Position numbers and translations under genes: made by a program
Source of the DNA: Cepaea nemoralis
Lineage: Eukaryota; Mollusca; Gastropoda; Stylommatophora; Helicidae
Direction of reading: 5' to 3'
Assembly (NCBI GenBank): GCA_014155875.1
Contig: JACEFZ010001416.1
Coordinates: 1-64,000, forward strand
Length of the DNA stretch: 64,000 nt
Notes under the pieces: model-generated
Databases searched by the model: none
Told to the model about the DNA's origin: nothing
The model's input: only the letters and a program-made list of their open reading frames with translations
In this document: piece by piece, positions 23,350 to 34,636 of the stretch
How the letters are laid out: each line of letters begins with the position of its first letter
Position numbering within the stretch: position 1 is the stretch's first letter

Positions 23350-23350
<1 letters not shown>

Positions 23351-23647
23351 CTCACTATCATCATGCCGTATCTCTCACACGTGCTGGGGAAATGAAATGA
23401 AATGATAAAACGCTACTTAGTACAGGTAAAACCAGTTTTGGAAAATTACTTTAACAAATAGCAATTCACATCTGTGAATTACACCCAGGGTGGTTTTAAT
23501 AATGTTAGTAATCGTGGCAGGTAGGGTGCTTTTTCAGACGAAATTATATTAATTTAATGATTTGATAGTGTGGCAAGCATACATACAGAAATAGAAAGGA
23601 ATGAAATGTAAGAAGAAGACTTACAGATCGATATAGAAAGAACAAGA

Positions 23648-23654
<7 letters not shown>

Positions 23655-23684
<30 letters not shown>

Positions 23685-23774
23685 AGAAGAGAGAGAGGGA
23701 GAGAGATGAGAGAGAGAGAAATGACGGAGTAGAGGGTGTGGGCGAGATAGAGATAATACGTTAGAATGAAGAGA

Positions 23775-23825
<51 letters not shown>

Positions 23826-24142
23826 GTCACAGAAACACAGATAACGAGATAGAAGAAAGAGACGGAGGAGCAGATTGACAAGAAAGCGACACAGGGAGAA
23901 ACATAAAGTTTCGAGACCAGAAACTGAGCCAGACAGAGGGACACCAGCAGAGTGTGAGAAAAGGAGACAAATGTATATCAAAAGAAACCACAGAAAACGA
24001 GATGGAGAGAATTTGGAGGATAGACACAGAGAGAGGGATGAGAGAGAGAGAGAGATGAGAGAGAGGACGAGGGAGAGAGAGAGAGAGAGACGAGAGAGAG
24101 AGACACACACACAGAGAGAGAGATAGAGGAGAGAGAGAGATG
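23655..24142 (+). repeat. Imperfect (GA)n tract
   Basis: Roughly 480 bp of GAGA with ATGAGA and GAAGAGA interruptions and a less repetitive island at 23830-24020. Ser/Leu-rich and Arg/Glu-rich frames over it are artefacts. Confidence 0.9.
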
Positions 24143-24322
24143 ACCATTGGTGAGACACATACGATCATTCCTCACGTAATCATTAACAAATGGTGACGAT
24201 TGATTGCCGGATCAACTCTAAAAATGGTAGCAGAGAGATAATTTGTCTTCATTATCCCATGTTGACTCCACATGCATGTCAGTGCTAGCTGTTCTTCCAG
24301 TATATTATTAACATTACTGGGC

Positions 24323-24324
<2 letters not shown>

Positions 24325-24391
<67 letters not shown>
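24325..24391 (+). repeat. (CT)n microsatellite
   Basis: About 66 bp of perfect CT repeats. It has the opposite strand sense to the (GA)n block that ends about 180 bp upstream. Confidence 0.97.
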
Positions 24392-24394
<3 letters not shown>

Positions 24395-24483
24395 AGTGCT
24401 GTGTATGTGTGTTTGTATGTGTATGTGTTGTGGATTTTTGTGTGCGAAAAGAGTAAAACCCTTGAGTACTGACAGTAACTTAT

Positions 24484-24905
24484 AACCATCATCATCTACC
24501 TTGCCAGCTGGAGCAGGCGTTCATGTCTCTCCACAGATCTCATTTTCTGGTATTCTGAACCAACTCTGCTGATGATATTCTTCCATGTCAATTCTCAGTG
24601 CATCCAGCATTATATCTATCGGCCTGCATCTGCCTCTTTTTTTCCCCATTGATCTTAGACACGATGTTCTTCAATGCCTCTCTTCTCATCACATGACCAA
24701 AGAATATCGTTTGATCTTTCTTACAGTTGTATATAATATTCTAGATTCATTAGTCTCTTCCAAGCACTCATTGTTAATTACTGTGACTGTCCAGGGTATT
24801 TACATCATTTGTCCCAGGAACCACATCTCCGTTGCTCTTCCTACTTTACCCATTCACGTTCAATACAATTATAATTCGATCATTAGTCTACCTGTTGGTC
24901 AGTAA
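24484..24905 (-). mobile_element. LINE 3' fragment
   Basis: A short ATCATCATC precedes TACCTTGCCAGCTGGAGCAGG, the terminal sequence. Later landmarks are GATCTTAGACACGATGTTCTTC and CAGGAACCACATCTCCG. It is the same C-terminal tail as at 13256 and 17983 and is degraded by indels. Confidence 0.8.
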
Positions 24906-25088
24906 ATGAACGGTGTAAGGAGATTTTCTCAGACTTAGTTAATATCCTGGAATGAGGCTGTCCCCAAGTTAAGCAGATCAAACATTAATTGATCATTATT
25001 GATGGTTTTCCGATGTTACAGACATCGACAAATCTCCCCTCTCCCAGCACAAATTTGGATTCCATTTGGACCACGTGATGACTAGGAG
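24906..25088. other. No gene seen
   Basis: Short spacer between a LINE end and a SINE fragment. Confidence 0.4.
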
Positions 25089-25205
25089 TCCGTGCTCTGT
25101 GCGAGGGTTTCGGCAGGACCGCCCTGCGGACAGAGACCCGGCCATCATGGGATAAAACCGGTGCAATGAAGTCGATCCTTTTGCATTAAAACTTCGCTTT
25201 TAAAA
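25089..25205 (+). mobile_element. SINE 3' body fragment
   Basis: GTCCGTGCTCTGTGCGAGG..CATGGGATAAAACCGGTGCAATGAAG matches the body of the SINE at 51184-51432 and the inverse fragment at 11289. It ends in an A-rich stretch (25202-25211). Confidence 0.75.
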
Positions 25206-25261
25206 AAAAACAACGAGGAATCAATAATGTTGCACTAGGGACAAGTCTATAAGCTCTCTGT

Positions 25262-25500
25262 CTACCTTAGTTGGGGCGGTGGCTATCACGCGTGCCTATC
25301 ATGGGTTCGAATCCGCATTGAAGCGGAGTTTTAAATTAGACCCAACCTAAAATGGGTTCCAGGAAATACCCTGGAAATTGAAGGTGGCTGGTGTGAAACT
25401 GACCACATCACCTGTGAGTCCTGATTGGTCTATAAAAAATATAGGCCAATCACCATGTGTCCAATACGCCTCAAAGCATGAAAAAAAGGACGTTTACTTT
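25262..25500 (+). mobile_element. tRNA-derived SINE
   Basis: The head has GGGGCGGTGGCTATCACGCG (A-box region) and ATGGGTTCGAATCCGC (B box). The body has ACCCAACCTAAAATGGGTTCC, then GTGGCTGGTGTGAAACTGACC and a CACATCACCTG block. Similar bodies occur at 17780 and 29990. Confidence 0.8.
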
Positions 25501-25969
25501 TACGAATCTATTCGAAGTCTAAGGGTGTTTATGCCGACTGTCCTTGTGGGTCGTTGTTAGCTAAACACCGAGACCTTGCTTGCATGCAGTTGTTGCAGTC
25601 TGTCCATAAATAAATATTCGCCCTAGCAGCTTTAATATAAAAGAGCGATCAAGATGGCGCACAGAACCGAAAAGAAATAAATCATTTAATGCCCGCAGTA
25701 TATCCTTTCTGTTCATATTCAGTGCCCTGAAGACTGGTGCCCTCAAAGACCGCTTAACACTGCTCTCGGTTCCGCGCTGCCAAGCATGGTGGGGGTCAGA
25801 AGATCTACAGAAGTTCCTGAAGATTTGAATCCCCCAATAAAGCAGCCACTCCTGCATTGGTCATCTCTTCTGAATTTGGAATGAAAACCAAAAGGCACCA
25901 ATCTCTTTGGTTACTATGGTATTACACAACAATCTCATTACCGCACCGGCAACCTCTAACCCGTTTGGT
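25501..25969. other. No clear gene
   Basis: A 98-codon minus-strand frame (25561-25857) has an ordinary amino-acid mix (for example RNFCRSSDPHHAWQRGTESS), but I recognise no domain and no splice context. Confidence 0.3.
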
Positions 25970-26245
25970 ATACTGTATAAGTTGTGAGGTGGATACGTTG
26001 GGAGGTGGATAGGCTGTGAGGTGGATAGGTTGTGAGGTGGATAAGTTGTGAGGTGGAAAAGTTTTGAGGTAGATACGTTTTGAGGTGGATAAGTTGTGAG
26101 GTAAGTTGTGAAGTGGATAAGTTGTGATGTGGATATGTTGTGAGGTAGATAAGTTGAGAGGTGGATAAGTTGTGAGGTAAGTTGTGAAGTGGATAAGTTG
26201 TGAGGTGGATAAGTTTTGAGCTGGATACGTTTTGAGCTGAATAAT
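25970..26245 (+). repeat. Minisatellite of GTGGATAAGTTGTGAG units
   Basis: About 16-bp units with T/G and A/G variants are repeated about 16 times, with some units shortened. The Ser/Thr/Leu-rich minus-strand frame is an artefact. Confidence 0.9.
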
Positions 26246-26687
26246 TTTTTAAAGTCAATAAGTAGAGATTTAGATAAACATCATGAGGGGGCTGAAGATA
26301 AGTAACCCGCGTTTCGACACGCCAATCAACATTACAAGATTACAACAGTAACTAAAATGACATGAGGAAATTATTAAGAGAAGGCTTCAGTATCAACAAG
26401 TCAGATGACACCGTTAATCATGTTTGAGGTTTAAAGGTTTATTGATAAGGTATTTATCGGCTATACCAATCACCACTTCACTGGCATCTTAATTGATTCA
26501 GTGCCTATCAAAAATTAGGTTTAGACCAAACAAACATGGATGGCGGAAAATGGGAAATATGGGTGTTACAGTTATGACTTAACAGTTAATATCATGGCAG
26601 GCGTGTTATATTATATATCAAAGTAAAGGGGGTTGTATAGATAAAACTACTGTATATAAGCCCATGGCAGATATGGGAAATTGCTTA
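26246..26687. other. No gene seen
   Basis: AT-rich sequence with no recognisable coding content. Confidence 0.4.
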
Positions 26688-26790
26688 AGACAATTAATCA
26701 TCCTATATCACTTAATCAGTCAATTAATCATCCTATATCACTTAATCAGTCAATTAATCATCCTATATCACTTAATCTGTCAATTCAGTC
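26688..26790 (+). repeat. 30-bp tandem repeat, three copies
   Basis: CAATTAATCATCCTATATCAC plus TTAATCAGT is repeated three times almost perfectly. Confidence 0.95.
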
Positions 26791-26989
26791 ATCTGAGTTA
26801 GGTTAGTAGTGAGACGTTTATCCCGGTCCGGTACCACAGTACCATCTTCACGGGAAATGTGTTGCAGAAGTGGCCTGCCCCTCGCCAAGCCAGGACATCA
26901 GCCATTTGTGCAAGACCGGTACTGGAACTTGGCACCTTGCGAGAGACGTATTTAAATGTAACCCGGTTACAATCACTCTCTAACAATAA

Positions 26990-27325
26990 TCAACATTATG
27001 TGCCCTGTTAACTGGCGTAGGCGATCATGTGTCTCCACAAATCTCTGTTCACTGTGTTCTAGACCAATTCTATTGATGACATTTCTCCAGTACTGAGCAT
27101 CGTTTCTCTTTGTCTACCTCTGCCTCTTCTATTTCTGATATTTCCAGTTGTCACAATGTTTTTCAATGCCCCTCTTCTCATTACATGGCCACAGCACACG
27201 TTATGCCTCTTACTTATAATTGTATGTCATTCTATACTCTCATTAGCCTATTCCTAGCAGTCGTTTTTAATAACTCTGGCAGTCCAAGATATTGGTAACA
27301 TTCGTTCCAGGAACCATATCTGTAA
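26990..27325 (-). mobile_element. LINE 3' fragment
   Basis: On the plus strand, ATTATGTGCCCTGTTAACTGG is the terminal sequence. It continues to CCAGTTGTCACAATGTTTTTC and AGGAACCATATCTG. It belongs to the same LINE-tail family and is frame-broken. Confidence 0.8.
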
Positions 27326-27389
27326 CAAAACATTGAACAAATCCGCCAAGAATTGAACATCTCGTCAGGTGCATACTGTAAACACGTGA

Positions 27390-27580
27390 ACAGATCCATC
27401 ATTCACATGAAGCGAACAGATGAATCATTCACATGAAGTGAGCAGATGGATCCTTCACATGAAATGAACAGATTGATCATTAACATGAAAAGAACAGATG
27501 GATCATTCACATGAAGTGAGCAGATGGGTTATTCACATGAAGTGAACAGATGTATCATTTACATGAAGTGAACAGAAACG
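27390..27580 (+). repeat. 24-bp minisatellite, about 8 copies
   Basis: The unit is approximately CATTCACATGAAGTGAACAG with ATGGAT, with small variants (GCGAACAG, GAAAAGAACAG). Confidence 0.9.
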
Positions 27581-27639
27581 GACCTCTTTAAACTATTCAT
27601 GTATTGACTGCAGTATGTATCCAGTTTGTCGCATTTTTC

Positions 27640-28150
27640 CTCACCAGGGCTGCTAATAGTGTAAACACAGAAGCTACAAACAATATATTGCACGATTTAT
27701 TGCCTGGCATATTTCCCATGCATCGTGTCAGGTGCGTGACTGGCATCTTGCCGCCTTGGCAGACGCTAGTTTGTAAATTGGAGTCATAACTCTCCATAAA
27801 CAAAGCCTGGGCTGAATTTAGAGACCATGTGTTGCCCATACAGCGTGATCCCTCTCTCGGCCTGTTTAGTTTACTCCTGAGGAAAGGTAACACCAATATA
27901 ACTGGAACAAGACAAGCTGCAGAAGCTGCCGGATCAGCAAAGCAATACACAAACTGTCTGCCTGTCGGAGCTTCGATCCTAGACCAGTTGCCAACCAATG
28001 CTCAGGGCCTGGTCTGCCCTGCCATTACATTTAGTCTTTAGGTTGAATTTCCTCACACTAGGGTAAGGTGTGTACCCTCCCAATTGCACTCCTCCACCCG
28101 CTGCCGTTGGCACAGTGTGGCGTGCTGGGTTTGGTGAGCAAATTTACCAC
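27640..28150 (+). repeat. Dispersed repeat, inverse partner at 45510-46120
   Basis: Blocks such as AACAAGACAAGCTGCAGAAGC, TCGGAGCTTCGATCCTAGACC and ACATTTAGTCTTTAGGTTG reappear reverse-complemented at 45900-46060. The 27650-27745 part matches the left arm of the foldback family (TTATTGCCTGGCATATTTCC). I cannot name the family. It may be a longer transposon with the foldback as its terminus. Confidence 0.7.
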
Positions 28151-28159
28151 AAGTATGCG

Positions 28160-28405
28160 CCACCTCGGTGGCGAAAGGGTTAAGAATGTAATTCGTAATC
28201 CCACAAACCGCGTTGGAAACATAACTCCGCGCGATTTAGCAACAGACCGCCTTGCATTGGTTTTCATTGGTATGAGTTCGGGTTGATCATAAACCAATGG
28301 CAAACTACTAAACGTAAACTTTCCAAGAAATCACAAACAGCCAAAAAAAATACAAGTGTTGACTGCGACGTCCTGTAAAGGATATGCAATTAACTTTTAA
28401 AAAAA
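28160..28405 (+). mobile_element. tRNA-derived SINE (250-bp family)
   Basis: The head is CGGTGGCGAAAGGGTTAAG with a degenerate B box (GCGTTGGAAACATA). The body has CAATGGCAAACTACTAAACG, AAATCACAAACAGCC and GACGTCCTGTAAAGGATATG, followed by a poly-A-like run. Confidence 0.85.
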
Positions 28406-28510
28406 TTAAGTATGCAGCTGACGAGATGCAGTGAAATATGCCAGGCAAAAAATGATGCAGCCTATTTTTCGTGGCTTCTGTACGTAAATTCACTAAGGAA
28501 ATAGGTTGTT
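28406..28510 (-). mobile_element. Foldback-element arm
   Basis: TATGCAGCTGACGAGATGCAG and GAAATATGCCAGGCAAAAAATG followed by TTCACTAAGGAAAT match the arm of the element at 45509-45720 in reverse orientation. The matching left arm may be 27650-27745, about 0.8 kb away. Confidence 0.65.
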
Positions 28511-28781
28511 TTGAATTTCTGCTAATACTTACCATTGATTTTGAAAAGACATGCGTTAAAATGATTTAAAGTGTTGTGATAAAGCCCCAAAACTAGATAC
28601 ACTTGTAAAGTGGGTGAAAGTGATCTTTTGAAGCCTTAAAACTAGAAAACACGTGTTTAATGTGATTGAAAGTGTTCTGCAGATGCCAGTCAATAAAACA
28701 CTTAGCACCGAAAGCATTGCTGAAAGTCTTCCCGTGGAAAATGCACGGGTTCCCATTGCCTGTAGTCAGTTCTGCCCCGGA

Positions 28782-29111
28782 ACGCAGAAGTGTTTCCAAG
28801 GCACCAGGGCCAGGTTCTATACTGGCCAACCTACTAACACATCCACGCCGTGCGTTCTGGTCAACAGGTCCCTTCGGGGTCCTGGCTAAAGTAGTAGGAT
28901 CGTTGACTCTTCCGAAGTCGGAGAGTATCTGCCTGCACGGCGAGGAACCACCAGTCTGCAGACCAATAAGCCAGACATGGGACAACGGATACACACGCAA
29001 ATCTCTGATCCGGTATGACATCACACTGAAGTTGGACAACAGGATGTCTTTATCCGACATTCAGGACTTCGCGCTGGAGTTCACAGCCAGCGAACACAAG
29101 CAAGCAAGCAG
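28782..29111 (+). repeat. 330-bp duplicated block, copy 1
   Basis: It matches 33539-33873 at roughly 85-90% with indels. Shared stretches include GTGTTTCCAAGGCACCAGGGC, GTCAACAGGTCCCTTCGGGG and GCCAGACATGGGACAACGGAT. The sequence is GC-rich and looks coding-derived (a SLSDIQDFALEFTASEHKQA stretch), but indels between copies change the frame. I do not recognise the parent. Confidence 0.85.
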
Positions 29112-29283
29112 TTATGACCCCGTCTTGGTCTTTCACTGTGGTGTCATGCTTGTGTGATTCTGTACCGAGGAGTGAGTGGTCTGTGTGGATCCAGGGATTA
29201 ATTCCATTGAACTTAAACTTCTCGTGCGCTGGCATCGAGATACACAGCTCGTGTCATTCGCCGGTCAGTTAGACTTCAACGTT

Positions 29284-29683
29284 GACTTCTCGTTGAGAAA
29301 GCAGTGGTGACTTCTCGTTGAGAAAGCAGTGGTGACTTCTCGTTGAGAAAGCAGTGGTGACTTCTCGTTGAGAAAGCAGTGGTGACTTCTCGTTGAGAAA
29401 GCAATGGTGACTTCTCGTTGAGAAAGCAGTGGTGACTTCTCGTTGAGAACGCCGTGGCGACTTCTCGTTGAGAAAGCAATGGTGACTTCTCGTTGAGAAA
29501 GCCGTAGCGACGTCTCGTTGAGAAAGCAATGGTGACTTCTCGTTGAGAAAGCAATGGTGACTTCTCGTTGAGAAAGCAGTGGTGACTTCTCGTTGAGAAA
29601 GCAGTGGTGACTTCTCGTTGAGAAAGCAATGGTGACTTCTCGTTGAGAAAGCAATGGTGACTTCTCGTTGAGAAAGCAATGGT
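29284..29683 (+). repeat. 25-bp minisatellite, exactly 16 units
   Basis: The unit is GACTTCTCGTTGAGAAAGCA plus RTGGT. It contains a dyad, TTCTC-GTT-GAGAA, able to form a hairpin. Variants are clustered (GCAGTGG against GCAATGG, and three GCCGT units at 29451-29510). Because 25 is not a multiple of 3, three units give a 75-bp coding period, and all three minus-strand frames stay open. Confidence 0.97.
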
Positions 29684-29789
29684 AAAGTACAGAACGTAAA
29701 ATTACTTACTATATCAACCTGGCGTTGTGGTTGATCACCACGTCCAGCCAAGGACATGCAAAATTTATACTGTAGCGTAGGGATGCCGC

Positions 29790-30060
29790 GGGAGTGCACT
29801 GATCAGCACGCTTGCCTGTCGGCCGTTCGGTAATTTGTTCGAATCCTTTTCGAGACGGGAATTTATTTTCATCGCTCGAAAGAGGATCCTAGGCTCGACG
29901 TACTTAATTTTTGCGTGCGCTTGCTTACCAAGACAATAGTCCAGGTTCAATACCCAGCAGAGGCGGTATTTTCTTATCGGGCTATTAGGGCTCTAGGCTC
30001 GACTCAGCCTCGTAAAATGGGTTCCGGTTAATTTTCAGAAAATTATGGGACAGAAATGTG
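29790..30060 (+). mobile_element. tRNA-derived SINE head(s)
   Basis: GCACTGATCAGCACGCTTGCC with a B-box-like TTGTTCGAATCC is followed by a second tRNA-like stretch (GTCCAGGTTCAATACCC) and the body block CTCGTAAAATGGGTTCCGG. Possibly two stacked heads. Confidence 0.65.
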
Positions 30061-30507
30061 TCTACCGCCACTTCATTATGGAATCCGAATCAAAACACAA
30101 AAGTGACGGAGAAACTCGAGAGATGGACAAACAAACGCAGACATAAGCGAATGTTTGGACTGAAGTCTATCAACGGAACAACAACAAAAACACGAAACAT
30201 AAACAATATAAATACGGACAAGGCAAAGGGACACTTACCTGGGTGCCAATGGGGAAATATTGAGCTAGGCCCGTTTAACGTTCTGCCTTTCTATTAAGTC
30301 TATTATACATTATGTCATCCACACATCATTCGAGGCTAACCGAGAACAACAACAATATAAAAGATATGCATTATAAAGGCATGGGGGAAATGCAAAAATC
30401 ACTTCTACACGACTCAGTAATATTAATGAATGATGTGGCAATAGAATAGTTATTAGCTATGGGGAATATACTGGTCTACCAAAAGTGGACTGGCTGTTAC
30501 ACTAGGA

Positions 30508-30510
<3 letters not shown>
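30061..30510. other. No gene seen
   Basis: AT-rich. A 79-codon frame at 30058 has a basic composition but no recognisable domain. Confidence 0.35.

Positions 30511-30555
<45 letters not shown>
30511..30555 (+). repeat. (ATT)n microsatellite
   Basis: 15 perfect triplets. Confidence 0.97.
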
Positions 30556-31217
30556 GAAGGGGTAAGGTGATCCGTACTGAGATAATGTTCCAATAATTTG
30601 CAATTATACGTATAGGGAGTGTTGATGTCTTTGATTTCTTGGGGAAGATTGTTCCACAGCTGAGCTGCGGAGTACGTTAAGTTTTATTTGTTGAACAAAT
30701 TTTTAGAACCGCTGGTTTAGAATGATCTAGCATAAGTGCACGTTCTCATGGCTTTTTGTGGGAACGCTACCTAACGCAGGAAAACATCCATTCAGATAGC
30801 GTGAATGATGCATTTCGCACAATCAGACAGCATATAATCCGGTGTTATCTGAGCTTTTATTTCGGATGCTGCATTGAAAACACTAAGTAGGGACATTCCC
30901 TAGAAGGTAGACGAGATAAGTGGTTGGGGCTAGCGAAGAGGAAAATAAGAAAGTTAAAAAGAAACGTGGTTGTGTTCAAAATTGCGTAATCAAGATGTCT
31001 GCGATTCTCACGGCTTGTTTACAATTATCTGCCCCTAGTAATGGTGAGCTATCTGCTTTCGGTTTTGGCATGATGACAATTGTTGTCTTTAACCAAGTTA
31101 CAGTGCCGTGGTTTTCAAAATAGTGCGTCATGCAAGGGTTTTGCACAAGATTCTCAACTTTGCAAGTTTTGTTAGCCATTTGGTTTTGTTCATTTCTCAC
31201 CAAATGTTCCATAATGC
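30556..31217. other. No gene seen
   Basis: Short frames of up to 90 codons in several phases. Nothing is recognised. Confidence 0.35.
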
Positions 31218-31500
31218 TGCCATCATCATCTTCAACTTTTGCCGTCAAGCGGCGTGGGGAGGAATAGTTAGCTCTCCAGCGCTCGATGGGTGGCGCTGGA
31301 TAGTGTCATTCCGTGTGATTGTACAATGTCTTTGATGTTGTCAATCCATCTTCTTCTTGGACGTTCTGCTCCTCTCGTAGCAGATCTTTTTTGATGGAAG
31401 TCCAGTATTGGTAGTTGATGATTTTGCATTCTAACGAGATAGTCAAACCATTTGATCTTCTGTAAATAATGCTGTAAATGTGTATTTATATCTCCTGCCA
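31218..31500 (-). mobile_element. LINE 3' fragment, different subfamily
   Basis: The minus-strand translation reads LQKIKWFDYLVRMQNHQLP, then RGAERPRRRWIDNIKDIV. It ends in a short GAT repeat (31222-31230). The FGHV-R equivalent and the GRPRRRWxDxI signature mark it as a LINE RT tail, but the sequence differs from the VTTGKIEGKR family. Confidence 0.75.
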
Positions 31501-31511
31501 GAAGACGTCTG

Positions 31512-31623
<112 letters not shown>

Positions 31624-31720
31624 GCAAGTCTTTTTCAAGTGATCGTTCTCCTTACGGAACGCATGAAATCTAATAAACTCTCCTTCTCTAGTCAATTCTC
31701 CTGTCTCGTGCTTGCTCATG

Positions 31721-32400
31721 CCCATCCATCCATCCATCCATCCATCATGTGCCATGCCGGTAAGCGTGGGCGGTCATGAATAACCATGTCACTCGATCAC
31801 AAGAGTCGTGAATCAGTTCAGTGTTCTTCTCTCGACCATGCCACATGGTCAAGCCATCCAAGTATTTACTTCTCTGTCTTCTCCTTGCTCTCTTCCCCTC
31901 GATCTTGCCAGTTGTCACCAAGTATTCTAATTTATTTCTTCTCATAAGATGTCAAAAATGCTTTGACTGTCTACGTCTAATTTCTCTAATTAGTTTACGA
32001 TTTTATTTGTTTCTTTGGTAGTTGATCGTTGGTTTTTCTGCCTGTCGTTGGTGTTCTTTGCATTCTCCTCATAAACCACATTTCCACAGCCATCAGATAT
32101 GTTTCAGCTTGACCGCTGATTGCCCAAGCTTCACATCCATACAAAAGTACAGGCTCTATGTAGCACCTCAACATTCTTTTTCTCGTTTCAATTGACATCT
32201 TTTTATTCGTCAGTACATGTTTTTCATCTTACAAAAGACTACCTTCGCCATGGTGATTCTTGTTCTAATCTCTTCAAGGCATCTCCATCAGATGTTCATG
32301 CCCAGAGTGTCCTAAATGTCCCGTGCCCACCTTCATGTTGGTCGACACCTGGAAACTGGGATTCTTGTCTACCACTGTGGGATGTGGAAATTTAATAAAT
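31721..32400 (-). mobile_element. LINE 3' fragment with (ATCC)n tail
   Basis: (ATCC)6 at 31721-31746 leads into ATGTGCCATGCCGGTAAGCG. The minus strand encodes MSIETRKRMLRCYIEPVLLY, GCEAWAISGQAETYLMAVEMW and MRRMQRTP, then after breaks LEYLVTTGKIEGKRARRRQR. Upstream homology to about 32300 covers the region just after the RT core. It is close to the copy at 54400-55240. Confidence 0.92.
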
Positions 32401-33538
32401 GAGAATATTTGCTAAGTTTGTCTAGGGGATCCCGGATGGGATGAATTTACATTCTCACTCACTTCTTATAAAGCAAGGTGATCAGGGAAATTTACCACAG
32501 ATACAAGGGGAAAAAAAATTTCACTCCTTAAGACCACGATATCTATGTGTAGGTCTCTCCTCCCACTCGATCACCTTTTGAATTTGATATAGTGTCAGAG
32601 AACATTGATTGTTTACAACATATAGAACAACCACTGTTGAACAAACATCAACAAGCAATTGACATAAGCATCAACATTGGAACAAACCATTCATCATGAA
32701 TTAAATCAAGACCTGGAGTACACATATACTTGTATTGAACAGTATTGAGTTTTGGAAAGTCCATGGGATGATATATAATATCATCTACACATTAAAATGT
32801 GATAACCCTATGTATGGCAAAAATCAATGCAACCAATACCAAAACAACAAAGCCTATTTGGTTCCCAAAAGTTTACAAATCCACTGATTCATAAACTGAT
32901 GACATCTGTCAAGAAACCAAATAACATTCCAAATTCAGAACTCAATCACTAGACTAATTAATCAGTCCTATTTCATCTTTCTCTTGTTCTCTTCTGATTA
33001 TAGTTATTCCTTTCTATTGATTGGTACATAATGTCCCCATTATCCAGGGACCGAATAAATGCACTCAGTTGTGTCCCACCCATCTAATACCCTGCAATTG
33101 GCTCAAGTGCACATCTTAATCCATGTTATCCAGGGACCGAATGAATACACTCTTGTGCTAGTGGGCTCTGTATCCTAGTGAAGCTGAGACCTGGGTAACT
33201 CAAACTTTCAGGTGTTCCTCTTCAGACTGGGCATAATGTATTTCCCTACGTCATCGAATACAATGAAAAATATGACGACCACCCAGCATCTCTGCTTATT
33301 CATATCAGAATTTCAACTCCTGTCCACAAGGATTTTACACACATCCAGTCTCAGGTCGATAGGCCATCCCATACTTGGTGATAATGCAATCAGGCCGTCC
33401 TTGGACCAGCAAAGAGCCACCCTTTGATATATCCATTCCAGTGTAGGAACATACAATGATGAGAGTCACTTACTGGTATCATCTGGGACTATGTCCAGAC
33501 TGGTCTGCCCAAGCATAGAAAAGAAGAAGAAATTCGAG
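32401..33538. other. Unassigned 1.1 kb
   Basis: An imperfect 85-bp repetition of TATCCAGGGACCGAATRAAT occurs at 33035 and 33126. A 71-codon frame at 33212-33427 (for example LSTRILHTSSLRSIGHPILG) looks compositionally coding, but no domain is recognised. Confidence 0.4.
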
Positions 33539-33873
33539 ACGCAGAGGTGTTTCCAAGGCACCAGGGCCGGGATCTATACTGGCCAAGACCTGCTGACACG
33601 TCCACGCCATGCGTCCTGGTCAACAGGTCCCTTCGGGGACCTGGCTAACATCAGTAGGATCGTCAATGATTCCTCCGAAGCCGGAGAGTATCTGCCTGCA
33701 TGGCGAGGAATCACTAATATGCACACCAATAAGCCAGACATGGGACAACGGATACTCACGCAAACCTCAGTCCGGTATGACATCACATTGATGTTGGACA
33801 ACAGGATGTATTTATCCGACATATAGGACTTCACGCTGGAGTTCACAGCCAGCGAACACAAGCAAGCAAGCAA
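33539..33873 (+). repeat. 330-bp duplicated block, copy 2
   Basis: This is the partner of 28782-29111. An in-frame stop (TATAGGAC) replaces the ATTCAGGAC of copy 1, and indels shift the frame. Both copies end in AAGCAAGCAAGCA. Confidence 0.85.
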
Positions 33874-34458
33874 GAAATCAAAAAGAAATTCCAGCATACA
33901 GACTGGGAGTCGTCAGACAGTCGGGGGATTCCTTCTGCCGCATGTGTATAAACATTGACTTCAGTAGCTTCTTTCATAGTGTCTTCCCGATGGCGTTCAT
34001 ATCTGGGAACTAGTGTTGAGCTTGCCTGCATATGACTTGTGTCGAAGGGTAATACTTTTTGTATTTTAAACTTGGAATCCAACAGGCAGTTGGAGGGTCC
34101 TCACTGCTGTTAGTTTTATTCAAACTTGGCCTATCCCTTAGTTTCTTTGACCATGCTGATTGATAACAGCTTTGGTCAATCCTTTTTGTACACGTCTTTC
34201 ACTGATCTGGGCAGCTAATAAATGCGGCTCTTAACATTTTCTTATAGGTCCAGACTGTATAAGTCATTCTTTCACGTACCACTCAGAAACAGGCTGTTAA
34301 TCCAGGTTCCTGTTCGGTGATAACGTCCCATCCACCACCTGCCTCTCCAGAGTTGGGAATGACAAAAGAACACATTCCAAACCATCTATACAAACTCATG
34401 CCGTGGTAACATTTATCACAACACACACAAGGTGCAGACGTACTCAAGGCTTCTTAGG
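33874..34458. other. No gene seen
   Basis: Unique-looking sequence without recognisable coding content. Confidence 0.35.
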
Positions 34459-34534
<76 letters not shown>

Positions 34535-34548
34535 GTCATCATCATCAT

Positions 34549-34636
<88 letters not shown>
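34459..34636 (+). repeat. Compound (ATC)n-(GTC)n microsatellite, 178 bp
   Basis: About 40 ATC triplets with single CGTC and ATAATC interruptions switch at about 34582 to about 18 GTC triplets. Confidence 0.97.

Noticed and set aside
23544..24175. Ser/Leu and Arg/Glu-rich frames of up to 204 codons
   Set aside because: They are artefacts of the (GA)n/(CT)n tract, with several overlapping frames open on both strands.
28593..29060. 155-codon minus-strand frame and 163-codon plus-strand frame over the same DNA
   Set aside because: Both strands are open across the duplicated 330-bp block and the second copy has indels. I cannot choose a coding strand.
29265..29799. 129- and 176-codon repeat proteins over the 25-bp array
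   Set aside because: All three minus frames are open, which is a property of the unit rather than evidence of coding.
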